From Solihabitans fulvus (GTDB lineage Bacteria; Actinomycetota; Actinomycetes; Mycobacteriales; Pseudonocardiaceae): a DNA stretch of 64,000 nt. The position numbers were made by a program, and so were the translations under genes. The notes under the pieces are model-generated. The model searched no databases. It was not told where the DNA came from and worked only from the letters and a program-made list of their open reading frames with translations. Location: the NCBI RefSeq assembly GCF_008386585.1, contig NZ_VUOB01000053.1, positions 1 through 64,000 of the forward strand, given 5' to 3'. Below, piece by piece: positions 26,317-34,002 of this stretch. The stretch's first letter is position 1; each line of letters starts with the position of its first letter.

Positions 26317-26345
26317 ATTTGAATGGACAGACGGTACATCCAAAT
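26317..26345. promoter_or_regulatory. Inverted repeat, likely TetR operator
   Basis: ATTTGAATGGAC at 26317-26328 and GTACATCCAAAT at 26334-26345 form 12-bp arms matching at 10 positions around a 5-bp centre. It sits between the divergent SDR and TetR genes, 21 bp from the TetR start, where autoregulation of both would occur. Confidence 0.6.
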
Positions 26346-26365
26346 TGGCGAGGGAGGCAAGGCCG

Positions 26366-26986
26366 GTGAGCCCACGCGCCTACCAGTCGGACAAGCGTCA
26401 GGCCGCGGCCGAGGAGACCCGCGAGCGGATCCTGGGCGCCGCGCGGCGCATCCTCGCAGGCAAGGGCGTCGTGCAGGTCACCATCGACTCCGTCGCGCGC
26501 GAGGCCGACGTGTCGCGGCAGACCGTCTACAACGCGTTCGGCTCGAAGTCCGGGCTGCTCGAGGCGTTGTGCGACGCGTTGGCGAACCGGGGCAGGCTGG
26601 ACCGGTTGGCCGGCGCGATGACCCAGGGCTCGCCCGACGCGGCGCTGGCGGGGTTCGTCGAGGTGTTCTGCCGGTTCTGGGCCGCCGACCGGGTGGTGAC
26701 CCGCAGGCTGCGAGGGCTGGCCGTCGCCGACCGCGACCTGGACCGGGTGCTGCGCGAGCGCGACGAGCGCCGCAGGCACGGGCTTCGCGCGCTGCTGCGC
26801 CTGTTCCCGGAACTCGTCGACGGGTCGGCCGAGCCGCAGGACGACCTGGTCGACCTGTTGTGGACACTGACCAGCTTCGAGACCTTCGACGTGCTTGCCA
26901 CGAAGACCAGGGGCGTTGCGGCGGTCGCCGCGCTGCTCACCGACGCGGCCGGGGCCGTTCTCGGTCTGCCGGGGCAACGGCATTGA
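26366..26986 (+). CDS. TetR-family regulator
   Basis: 206-aa TetR-type repressor. The N-terminal helix-turn-helix reads TIDSVAREADVSRQTVYNAFGSKSGLLEAL, and the rest is the variable ligand-binding domain. The start is GTG at 26366, seven bases after GGGAGG; an ATG-like start at 26345 would overlap the operator palindrome. It is divergent from the SDR gene and probably represses it. It is followed 73 bp later by a VOC-family gene on the same strand, which may be part of the same unit. The ligand is unknown. Confidence 0.9.
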   Translation: MSPRAYQSDKRQAAAEETRERILGAARRILAGKGVVQVTIDSVAREADVSRQTVYNAFGSKSGLLEALCDALANRGRLDRLAGAMTQGSPDAALAGFVEVFCRFWAADRVVTRRLRGLAVADRDLDRVLRERDERRRHGLRALLRLFPELVDGSAEPQDDLVDLLWTLTSFETFDVLATKTRGVAAVAALLTDAAGAVLGLPGQRH

Positions 26987-27059
26987 CCTCGACCAAGCTG
27001 GAGCTTCTAGGGTGGGCGGAGCGCGATGTCCGAACACCTTGTACGAAAGGAAAAGCACC

Positions 27060-27428
27060 ATGTCGGTGGAGCTGAACCACACGATCGTCTCGGCGCGCGA
27101 CCGGGCCGCGTCCGCGGAGTTCCTGGCGAGCGTCCTCGGGCTCCCCAAGGCGGAACCCTTCGGCCCGTTTCTCGCCCTGCGGCTGGCCAACAACCTCACC
27201 CTCGACGTCATGCAGGTCGACGGCGAGGTCGCGTCCCAGCACTACGCCTTCCTGGTCGGCGACGACGAGTTCGACGAGATCTTCGGCCGAATCCGCGACC
27301 GGGGCATCCGGTACTGGGCCGACCCGATGCACACGCGGGCCGGCGAGGTGAACGACTGGAACGGCGGGCGCGGCGTCTACTTCGAGGACCCGAGCGGCCA
27401 CAACCTCGAGATCCTCACCCGCGCCTGA
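27060..27428 (+). CDS. VOC-family (glyoxalase/bleomycin-resistance fold) protein
   Basis: 122-aa single VOC domain. It has LNHTIVSARDRAASAEFLASVLGLP at the N terminus and GRGVYFEDPSGHNLEILTR at the C terminus, with the potential metal ligands His (about 7), His (about 60) and Glu (about 118) of this fold. Such proteins are small metal-dependent lyases, isomerases or dioxygenases, or binding proteins; the reaction cannot be told. ATG 27060 is preceded by GAAAGGA. It lies between a TetR gene and a DMT transporter on the same strand, possibly a small detoxification set. Confidence 0.85.
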   Translation: MSVELNHTIVSARDRAASAEFLASVLGLPKAEPFGPFLALRLANNLTLDVMQVDGEVASQHYAFLVGDDEFDEIFGRIRDRGIRYWADPMHTRAGEVNDWNGGRGVYFEDPSGHNLEILTRA

Positions 27429-27484
27429 GGGTCGGCCACGGCCGGGGCTGCGGGTGACCGGGCGGGTCCGTAGGGTCGGTGCCC

Positions 27485-28345
27485 ATGATCCTGGGTCTGG
27501 TGGCGGCGTTCGCGGCGGCGGTCTGTTACGGCGTCGGCGCGGTGATGCAGGCGCTCGCGGCGCGGTCGACCTCGGACACCGACGGCGGCGTCGATCCCCG
27601 GCTGCTGGTTCGGCTGCTGGGCCAATGGCGCTTCCTGGTCGGGCTCGCCCTGGACGGCGTCGGGTTCGTGGCCCAGATCCTGGCGCTGCGGGTGCTGCCG
27701 CTGTTTCTCGTGCAGGCCTCGCTCGCGGCGAGCCTCGCCGTGACGGCGGTGGTCGCGACCTGGCTGGTCGGCGTCGTGCTCGGCTGGCGGGAGTGGGTCG
27801 CCGTCGCGGTGGTGTGCCTGGGGTTGACGGTGCTCGGCGTGTCCGCGAAGGGCGAGGGAGCGACCTCGGTCGGCGGCGGGTTCCACTGGGCGCTGCTCGC
27901 CGTCTCGGTCGCGCTCGGACTAGCAGGCATGGCGGCGGGTCGGCTGTCCGACCGCGCCCGCACCCCCGTGCTCGGGCTGATCGCCGGCCTGGCGTTCGGT
28001 CTGGTCGCCATCGCCAGTCGGGTGCTCAGCGACTTCGCCGTCCCGCACCTGCTGCGCGATCCGGCCGCCTACGCGGTGCCGGTCGCCGGCGTCATGGCGT
28101 TCCTCTTCTACGCCTCGGCGTTGCAGCGGGGCGGGGTCACGGCGGCGACGGCCATGATGGTGGTCGGCGAGACCGTGGTGCCGGCGCTGGTCGGCACCAT
28201 GCTGTTGGGCGACGAGACCAGGCCGGGGTTCGCGCCGGTCGCGGTGGCGGGCTTCGTCATCGCGGTGGCCGGCGCGCTGGGGCTCGCGCGGTTCGGCGAG
28301 GTCGGCGCCGAACCCCGGCAGCCACAGTCACAGCCGACCGGGTAG
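27485..28345 (+). CDS. DMT-superfamily membrane transporter
   Basis: 286-aa integral membrane protein with about nine to ten hydrophobic segments from the first residues on (ILGLVAAFAAAVCYGVGAVMQALAAR), arranged as two related halves as in EamA/DMT carriers. The loop LGWREWVAVAVVCLGLTVLGV is typical of the family. A GTG two codons upstream (27479) is an alternative start. The substrate is unknown; nearby NIPA-like and EamA-like proteins cannot be separated by eye. The closing segment is a hydrophilic, Pro/Gln-rich tail. The gene is convergent with two small membrane-protein genes. Confidence 0.82.
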   Translation: MILGLVAAFAAAVCYGVGAVMQALAARSTSDTDGGVDPRLLVRLLGQWRFLVGLALDGVGFVAQILALRVLPLFLVQASLAASLAVTAVVATWLVGVVLGWREWVAVAVVCLGLTVLGVSAKGEGATSVGGGFHWALLAVSVALGLAGMAAGRLSDRARTPVLGLIAGLAFGLVAIASRVLSDFAVPHLLRDPAAYAVPVAGVMAFLFYASALQRGGVTAATAMMVVGETVVPALVGTMLLGDETRPGFAPVAVAGFVIAVAGALGLARFGEVGAEPRQPQSQPTG

Positions 28346-28370
28346 GGCCGGCACGACCCGAACGGCCCGC

Positions 28371-28856
28371 CTACGAACCGCCGGTGAAGCTGACGGCGTC
28401 CTCCCGCAACTCCTGCCGGATGCGCTGCTGCAACTCGCGCATCGTGCCGCCGTAGGTGGTGCGGAACTCCTTGTACTGCCGCGAATCCAAGCCATTGCCG
28501 TCGGCCAACAGGTCCCGGCCGCCGCGCAGCTGCCGGAACGCCTCCTCGGCCGCGTCGAGCACGTCCTGGCCCGCGACGATCGCCAGGCGGTAGCGCAGCG
28601 TGTAGGCGCCGCTGGCGCGGAACGCGTCCAACACCGGGCCGCGCCGCTCCTCCGCCGTACCGTGAGCCGTGACTGCGGCCCGCATGGTCTCGTGCGCCTC
28701 GGTGAGGGCGGTCAGGTACTCGGAGTACACCTCCTGCAACATCTTCCTCTTCTGGAGGCTCTGCTCACGCCGCCACTTGATCCTGTCGTTCACCAGGGTC
28801 GAGCCCAACGCGATCACGGCCCCCATCGCGGTTCCCAGGATCGTCATCCACTGCAT
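28371..28856 (-). CDS. Hypothetical single-pass membrane protein with helical tail
   Basis: 161 aa, not recognised. One N-terminal hydrophobic segment (MTILGTAMGAVIALGSTLV) acts as signal anchor. The rest is charged and looks helical (KWRREQSLQKRKMLQEVYSEYLTAL), with likely coiled coil and no known catalytic motif. The ATG at 28856 was chosen because it starts exactly at the hydrophobic helix; longer readings add Arg/Ala-rich sequence of non-coding type. It is downstream of another small membrane-protein gene with a 41-bp gap, so the pair may form a unit. Confidence 0.65.
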   Translation of the reverse strand: MQWMTILGTAMGAVIALGSTLVNDRIKWRREQSLQKRKMLQEVYSEYLTALTEAHETMRAAVTAHGTAEERRGPVLDAFRASGAYTLRYRLAIVAGQDVLDAAEEAFRQLRGGRDLLADGNGLDSRQYKEFRTTYGGTMRELQQRIRQELREDAVSFTGGS

Positions 28857-28897
28857 GGCGCCGATCTTGGTCGCTGGCAGGGGAATTGCCAAGCCGG

Positions 28898-29149
28898 TCA
28901 GTCCGCGCCACGGTCGTGCTGCCGGTCCAGGATGCGGACCTGCTGCCAGCCGTCGAGCACGGCGAGCAGTCCGCCTGCCAACGCCAGCGCGAGCGCCACC
29001 CTCGGCAGGCCGTCGGCGTGCACCCTGGCCAGCACGACCACGGTCGCCCAGACCTGCACGCTGGTGAACAGCGCCATCAACGCGCCGCGCCGCACCAGCC
29101 TGCGCCATCGGCGGGGGTCCCTCTGCTGGTGTAGCTGGGGAACGGTCAT
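28898..29149 (-). CDS. Small two-TM membrane protein, unknown function
   Basis: 83 aa with a basic N terminus (QQRDPRRWRRLVRR), two hydrophobic segments (LMALFTSVQVWATVVVLA and VALALALAGGLLAVLDG) and a short polar end. The ATG at 29149 follows a strong GAGGAGG ribosome-binding site. No family is recognised. It lies directly upstream of the 161-aa membrane protein on the same strand. Confidence 0.65.
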   Translation of the reverse strand: MTVPQLHQQRDPRRWRRLVRRGALMALFTSVQVWATVVVLARVHADGLPRVALALALAGGLLAVLDGWQQVRILDRQHDRGAD

Positions 29150-29248
29150 GCGAGCCTCCTCGTCTCGGTGCTACACCACCGGTTTAGCCCGGTCGGAGGA
29201 GTTCGTCTGCGTCAGCTGACACAGCGCCGCGATTCGCCGCGCAAGAAG

Positions 29249-29563
29249 CTAGGGCGCGAGCACCAGGTCCTCCGTCGGCTGGAAGGTCTCGACCGCATTG
29301 CTGGTGACGTGCTTGGCCAACCCTGGGTTGTGCGCGTGCGCCTGCCGGAAGGACGCCGACGACATCCAGGCCAGGAAGTCGGCCTCCGATTCGAACTCGT
29401 TGACCGACACGTAGGGCTGGCCCGGCTCGGTCGGCCGCAGCAGCGTGCTGCGGCGCAGGCCCGGCACGCCGGGCAGGAAGGTGCGCATGGTCCCGACGAA
29501 GTGCCGCTCGAACTCCTCGGCCTGATCCTGCGGGACGAACAGGCGGTTGGTGGCGACGAACAT
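29249..29563 (-). CDS. ABM-domain (antibiotic biosynthesis monooxygenase-like) protein
   Basis: 104-aa single ferredoxin-like ABM domain (FVATNRLFVPQDQAEEFERHF, VNEFESEADFLAWMSS). Relatives include cofactor-free quinone-forming monooxygenases and IsdG/HmoA-type heme-degrading enzymes. A His (about 77) and the conserved NR(L/F) start are compatible with the latter, but no assignment is safe. ATG 29563 has GGAGG seven bases upstream; an ATG two codons earlier would lie on the SD itself. It is divergent from a TetR gene 105 bp away, which probably regulates it. Confidence 0.78.
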   Translation of the reverse strand: MFVATNRLFVPQDQAEEFERHFVGTMRTFLPGVPGLRRSTLLRPTEPGQPYVSVNEFESEADFLAWMSSASFRQAHAHNPGLAKHVTSNAVETFQPTEDLVLAP

Positions 29564-29667
29564 GGTCATCCTCCGCACCCTCGCTGACCGGCCGCCGACC
29601 GTTGCCGACGGCCTGTAGGCAACTGTTCCAACGCCACGTCGGAAACGCAAGGGGCTACTCTTCTGGT

Positions 29668-30252
29668 GTGCCAAGGATCAGCGCCGCGACGGTGGCCGAG
29701 CACCGCGCGAACCAGCTCCGCGCGTTGCTGGACGCGGCGGGGGAGCTGGTCGCCGAGGGCGGCGCGGAAGCGTTGACGTTGGCCGCGCTCGCCCGCAGGG
29801 TCGGGCTGTCCCGGCCGAGCCTGTACGAGTACTTCAGGTCCAAGGAGGACCTGGTCGCCGCGATCCTGTCCGACGAGCTGCCGGACTGGGCGCGCCGCCT
29901 CGACCGGGCCGTCCGCGAAGCGCCGAACCTGCCGGCCAAGGTCGAGGCCTACCTACGCACCCAGCTCCAGATCGTCGCGGACGGCCGGCACGGCGCCGCC
30001 GTGCTGCTCGCCGCGCACGCCCTGCCGGCCAGCAGCCGGGAACAGATCCGCGCAGGGCACGAGCGGCTGCTCGCGCCGCTCACCGACGCCCTGCGCGAGG
30101 CCGGTGTGTCCCAGCCGGAGTTGCGGGCCGCCCTCGTGCACGGCACGGTCGAGGCCGCGGCGCGGCGGATCTCGCCGGGGCAGCGGGACCACAACGAAAC
30201 GGTCGTCGCCGCGCTGCTCGACCAGGTGCTGCACGGCCTCGGCGTCGACTGA
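29668..30252 (+). CDS. TetR-family regulator
   Basis: 194-aa regulator with the N-terminal HTH TLAALARRVGLSRPSLYEYFRSKEDLVAAIL and an effector domain rich in Ala/Leu. GTG 29668 (VPRISAATVAEH) was taken as the start because homology begins there; upstream in-frame codons lie in the divergent promoter. No clear SD precedes it, so the message may be leaderless. It is divergent from the ABM-domain gene and is likely its repressor. Confidence 0.88.
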   Translation: MPRISAATVAEHRANQLRALLDAAGELVAEGGAEALTLAALARRVGLSRPSLYEYFRSKEDLVAAILSDELPDWARRLDRAVREAPNLPAKVEAYLRTQLQIVADGRHGAAVLLAAHALPASSREQIRAGHERLLAPLTDALREAGVSQPELRAALVHGTVEAAARRISPGQRDHNETVVAALLDQVLHGLGVD

Positions 30253-30265
30253 CCGTCCGCGAGCC

Positions 30266-30640
30266 TCAACGGGCCCGGTAGGCCCGCCAGTCGCCGATCT
30301 CGGTGATGTCGAGCAGTTCCTCCGTGCCGAGGAACGACTCCCGCAGCACGGTCGCCAGGCACGCCGTGCCGTCGGACAGCTCGACGACGCCGAGTTCGAG
30401 TTCGGGCGGCTCCGCCGGCAGCAGGTGGTCGCGCAGCACCGACAGCGGCAGGTCGTACACCTCGCCGACGACGCTGGCGCCGCCGCGCGGCACCTCGTGC
30501 ATGGCGGGAAACCGGTCGCCGACGGAGAAGTACCGATATCGCGGCGCGCTCCGCGCGACCCGCACCAGCGCGGCGCCCTGCAACTGGTGGTGCAGCGGGC
30601 CACCGCGCATCCCGCCGCCGTTGAGGAACATCAGTGCCAT
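30266..30640 (-). CDS. Gamma-glutamylcyclotransferase-fold protein, allophanate-hydrolase-related
   Basis: 124-aa protein that resembles the small C-terminal domain of allophanate hydrolase (AtzF) and the gamma-glutamylcyclotransferase fold: MALMFLNGGGMRGGPLHHQL, YRYFSVGDRFPAM, GEVYDLPLSVLRDHLLPAEP and LELGVVELSDG. ATG 30640 has GGAGG six bases upstream. It is the last gene of the purine-catabolism set, 33 bp after the xdhC stop, consistent with a role near the urea/allophanate end of the pathway. The amidase domain that normally precedes this fold is absent, so its own activity is uncertain. Confidence 0.75.
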   Translation of the reverse strand: MALMFLNGGGMRGGPLHHQLQGAALVRVARSAPRYRYFSVGDRFPAMHEVPRGGASVVGEVYDLPLSVLRDHLLPAEPPELELGVVELSDGTACLATVLRESFLGTEELLDITEIGDWRAYRAR

Positions 30641-30673
30641 GACTGCCTCCGAGGGTCTGTGCGCTTAGAGCTC

Positions 30674-31807
30674 TTAGGCGACGTGGCTGGGCGGGGACGT
30701 GTCGTGCTGTTCCCGGTGGATCGGGAAGTCCGTTGTGGACAGTGGAAGGCCGCTGCCGCCCCTCCTGGCCGCGATCAGCTCCGCCGCGATGGACACCGCG
30801 GTCTCCTCCGGGGTGCGCGCGCCGAGGTCGAGGCCGATCGGGGACCGCAGCCTGGCCAGTTCGGCGTCGCCAAGACCCACCGCCCTGAGCCTGGCGAGCC
30901 GGTCGGCGTGGGTCCGCCGCGAGCCGAGCGCGCCGACGTAGCCGAGCGGCCTGCGCAGTGCCTCGACGAGCAGCGGGACGTCGAACTTGGGATCGTGGGT
31001 CAGCACGCACACGGCGGTGCGCCGATCGGTCCGCGTGCCGGCCAGGTACCGGTGCGGCCAGTCGACCACGACCTCCTGCGCGGCGGGAAACCGTTGCGGG
31101 GTGGCGAAAACTCCCCTGGCGTCGCACACGGTGACCCGGTAGCCGAGGAACGCGCCGATCTCGGCGACCGCCGCCGCGTAGTCGATCGCGCCGAACACCA
31201 GCAGCCTCGGCTGGGCGGACCAGGACTCCACCAGCACGCGCACCTCCTGGCCGTCGCACTCGCCGCGCGGGCCGCACCGGAGTGTGCCGGTCCGGCCCGC
31301 GTCGAGCACGCCCCGCGCCTCGGTGATCACCGTCGCGTCGAGGCCGTGGTCACCAGTGCTGCCAACGTGTTCGGCCGCGAAGACGGCGACGCTCCCGCCG
31401 ACCAGGTCGGCCGGTCCCTCGACGACCCTGGCGAGCGCGACCGGGCGATCCGTCGCCGCCGCCAGCTGCGCCGCGGCGACACCCGTCTCCCGCTCGGGAG
31501 TCACCGCCTGCACGAACACCTCCAGTTCGCCGCCGCAGGTCAGCCCGATGGCGAAGGCGTCGTCGGCCGAGTAGCCGAACCGCGCGAGCCTCGGGCGTCC
31601 CGAGACCAGTACCTCCTGCGCGAGCTCGTAGACCGCGCCCTCGACGCAGCCGCCCGACACGCTGCCGAGCACCGTGCCGTCGGCCAGCACGGCCAGCGCC
31701 GCGCCGGGTTGCCTCGGCGCGCTGCCGACCACCTGCACCACGCTCGCCACCGCATAGGACTCGCCGGCCGACCGCCGTTCGAGCAGCCGGGAAACCAGGT
31801 CCCGCAT
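30674..31807 (-). CDS. xdhC: XdhC-family molybdenum-cofactor maturation protein
   Basis: 377-aa XdhC/CoxI-type protein that binds and sulfurates molybdenum cofactor and inserts it into xanthine dehydrogenase. The N-terminal XdhC domain has VGSAPRQPGAALAVLADG and GSVSGGCVEGAVYE; the C-terminal Rossmann-like domain has LLVFGAIDYAAAVAEIGAFLGY and VLTHDPKFDVPLL, YVGALGSRRTH. Its usual client, the three-subunit xanthine dehydrogenase, is encoded 2.2 kb upstream on the same strand. ATG 31807 gives the full family N terminus. The name follows the maturation-factor family, not the E. coli iron-sulfur subunit. Confidence 0.92.
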   Translation of the reverse strand: MRDLVSRLLERRSAGESYAVASVVQVVGSAPRQPGAALAVLADGTVLGSVSGGCVEGAVYELAQEVLVSGRPRLARFGYSADDAFAIGLTCGGELEVFVQAVTPERETGVAAAQLAAATDRPVALARVVEGPADLVGGSVAVFAAEHVGSTGDHGLDATVITEARGVLDAGRTGTLRCGPRGECDGQEVRVLVESWSAQPRLLVFGAIDYAAAVAEIGAFLGYRVTVCDARGVFATPQRFPAAQEVVVDWPHRYLAGTRTDRRTAVCVLTHDPKFDVPLLVEALRRPLGYVGALGSRRTHADRLARLRAVGLGDAELARLRSPIGLDLGARTPEETAVSIAAELIAARRGGSGLPLSTTDFPIHREQHDTSPPSHVA

Positions 31808-31865
31808 GGACTTCCTCCGATCGCGTTCGGTTGGGCGGCGTGGCGCACGGTTCCTAGGCGGGTTC

Positions 31866-33323
31866 CTAGTGGAGTGCCGCGGTGATCGCCTCCACGCCGA
31901 AGTACAGGACGAACAGGGCGGCCAGGACGCCCATCAGCCAGCCGACCTCGCGTGCGCGTCCCTTGCAGACCTTGATGAGCACGTAGGAGACCAGGCCGGC
32001 ACCGATGCCGTTGGTGATCGAGTAGGTGAACGGGATCAGCGCGACGGTGAGGAACACCGGGATCGTGTAGTCGGTGTCGTGCCAGGGAATCCGGCGGCAC
32101 TGGGCCATCATCATGCCGCCGATGACCACCAGCGCCGGGGCCGCCGCCTGCGCCGGCACGACCTCGGCCAGCGGCGTGAACAGCAGGGCCGCCGCGAACA
32201 GCGCGCCGGTGACCACGCTGGACAGCCCGGTGCGCGCGCCCTCCCCGACGCCGGCCGCCGACTCGAGGAACACCGTGTTGGGGGAGGAACCCGCGACACC
32301 GCCCGCGATCGCGCCTGCGCCGTCGACCAGCAGGATCCGGCCCATGCCTGGCACCTTGCCGTCCCTGGACAGGCCGGCCTCGTCGGAGACGCTGGTGATG
32401 GTGCCCATCGCGTCGAAGAAGCCCGACAGCACCAGCGTGAACAGGAACACCGTCGCCGAGATGGCCCCCGCGGAGGCGAACCCGCCGAACAGGTCGATGT
32501 GCCCGAACAGCCCGAAGTTCGGCGCGGCGACGAGACTGTCCGGCAGCTGCGGCGTGACCAGGCCCCAGCTCGTGACGTGGAAAACGCCGTTCACCACGAT
32601 GGCCAGCACGGTGGCGACCGCGATGCTGATCAGCACCGCCCCTGGAACGCCGCGCGACAGCAGCACGATCATCAGCAGCAGGCCGATGCAGAAGATCGCG
32701 ATCGGCCAGCCGACGAGGTGGCCGTTGAGCCCCATCCGCACCGGCACGGTGGAGTGCGCGAGGTCCGGGGTCCTGGTCACGAAGCCGGCGCTGACCAGCC
32801 CGACGAGCGCGATGTAGAGCCCGATGCCGACGGTGATCGCCGTCTTGAGTGCCATCGGGATGGCGTTCATGATCCGCTCGCGGACGCCGGAGACGGCCAT
32901 CAGCACGATGCAGACGCCCTCCAGCACCACAAGGCCGAACGCCTGTGCCCAGGTCATCGTCGGGGCCATCTGGAAGGCGACGACGCCGTTGATGCCGAGG
33001 CCCGCGGCCATCGCGAGCGGCGCGTTGCCGACCAGTCCCATCAGGATGGTCATCACGGCGGCGGCGAGGGCGGTCGCGGTGGTGAGCTGCGCCGTGCTCA
33101 GCTTCGCACCCGTGATGTCGGCCGAGGCGCCCAGAATGAGCGGATTGAGCAGTACGATGTAGGACATCGCGACGAACGTGGTGATCCCGCCACGGACTTC
33201 GCGGCCGACCGTGCTTCCGCGTTCTGCGATGCGGAAGAAGTGGTTGAATGGAGATGTGCTGGTGCGGGCGGGCTGTTCTGGTTCCGGTTGGTGCGGCGGG
33301 CTGTCGCTCCGTAGCTGGGTCAT
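31866..33323 (-). CDS. NCS2-type purine permease (AzgA-like)
   Basis: 485-aa membrane transporter with about 12-14 hydrophobic segments, expected to take up adenine, guanine or hypoxanthine. Family marks are REVRGGITTFVAMSYIVLLNP at the N terminus, LAMAAGLGINGVVAF, FDAMGTITSVSDEAGL and SSPNTVFLESAAGVGEGARTG. ATG 33323 follows GGAAGGA; an earlier in-frame start would enter the large hairpin upstream. It sits inside the purine-catabolism locus between guanine deaminase and XdhC, supplying substrate to both. Confidence 0.92.
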   Translation of the reverse strand: MTQLRSDSPPHQPEPEQPARTSTSPFNHFFRIAERGSTVGREVRGGITTFVAMSYIVLLNPLILGASADITGAKLSTAQLTTATALAAAVMTILMGLVGNAPLAMAAGLGINGVVAFQMAPTMTWAQAFGLVVLEGVCIVLMAVSGVRERIMNAIPMALKTAITVGIGLYIALVGLVSAGFVTRTPDLAHSTVPVRMGLNGHLVGWPIAIFCIGLLLMIVLLSRGVPGAVLISIAVATVLAIVVNGVFHVTSWGLVTPQLPDSLVAAPNFGLFGHIDLFGGFASAGAISATVFLFTLVLSGFFDAMGTITSVSDEAGLSRDGKVPGMGRILLVDGAGAIAGGVAGSSPNTVFLESAAGVGEGARTGLSSVVTGALFAAALLFTPLAEVVPAQAAAPALVVIGGMMMAQCRRIPWHDTDYTIPVFLTVALIPFTYSITNGIGAGLVSYVLIKVCKGRAREVGWLMGVLAALFVLYFGVEAITAALH

Positions 33324-33347
33324 GACGTCCTTCCCATGCCGGTGGGC

Positions 33348-33390
33348 GCGTTGAACCAAGCCCTTGTGCGGCAAGGACTTGGTTCAACGC
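33348..33390 (-). terminator. Large hairpin between guaD and the purine permease gene
   Basis: 19-bp arms (33348-33366 and 33372-33390, GCGTTGAACCAAG... ) with one mismatch and a 5-nt loop. It lies after the guaD stop and only 25 bp before the permease ATG, so it may be a terminator for the upstream operon or an attenuator in the permease leader. Confidence 0.6.
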
Positions 33391-33443
33391 GTTTGTGTTT
33401 CTTTGGTGCTCCGGTCAGCACCCGTGGCTTGTGGCCACTCCGG

Positions 33444-33501
33444 GGGATCTCAGATCAAGTTGGCCGTTCAGTGGGATCTCGGGTCAGGTCGACCGGTCAG
33501 T
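33444..33501. repeat. 29-bp imperfect tandem repeat at the guaD 3' end
   Basis: Two adjacent 29-bp units (33444-33472 and 33473-33501), both beginning GGGATCTC and ending TCAGT, match at 23 positions. The second contains the guaD stop codon. Function unknown; probably a small local duplication that has drifted. Confidence 0.7.
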
Positions 33502-33991
33502 AGTCCACGCGGTCGGTGCTCGCGACCCACGCGTTGAACGGCGCGTTGTCCTCGCCGGTCGACACCCGCTGCACCGACACCGGCCAGGTTTCCCGTGGCC
33601 TGGCGAACAGGTCGTAGAACTCGCGGTCGTCGAACCCGGCCGCCGCGGCGTCGTCGCGGTCGGCGGCGAACACCACGCGGTCGACCCTGGCCCACAGCGC
33701 GGCGGACAGACACAGCGGGCAGGGCTCGCACGAGGAGACGAGCACGCAGCCCGTCAGCTTGAAGTCGCCGAGTTCCTGGCAGGCCGCGCGGATGGCCACC
33801 ACCTCGGCGTGCGCGGTGGGGTCCAGTGTCGGCGTCACCTGGTTGGTGCCGGTCGCGATGACCTTCCCGTCCTTAATGATGACCGCGCCGAACGGTCCGC
33901 CGCCGGCCGTCACGTTTGCGGTGGCCAGCCGGATCGACTCGAGCAGCCAGTCCTGCTCGGCGGTGTCGGCGTGGGAAAGCTGTGTGGTCAC
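33497..33991 (-). CDS. guaD: Guanine deaminase, cytidine-deaminase fold
   Basis: 164-aa CDA-family deaminase expected to convert guanine to xanthine. Zinc motifs are HAEVVAI (His plus catalytic Glu, about residue 60) and EPCPLC (two Cys, about 90). GGPFGAVIIKDGKVIATGTN and the C-terminal REFYDLF and NAPFNAW blocks are typical of bacterial GuaD rather than tRNA or cytidine deaminases. GTG 33991 follows GGAG six bases upstream; a longer in-frame extension overlaps xanthine dehydrogenase and is rejected. It lies 11 bp after the xanthine dehydrogenase large-subunit gene, so its product feeds directly into that enzyme. Confidence 0.92.
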   Translation of the reverse strand: MTTQLSHADTAEQDWLLESIRLATANVTAGGGPFGAVIIKDGKVIATGTNQVTPTLDPTAHAEVVAIRAACQELGDFKLTGCVLVSSCEPCPLCLSAALWARVDRVVFAADRDDAAAAGFDDREFYDLFARPRETWPVSVQRVSTGEDNAPFNAWVASTDRVDY

Positions 33992-34002
33992 GGGATTCTC
34001 CT

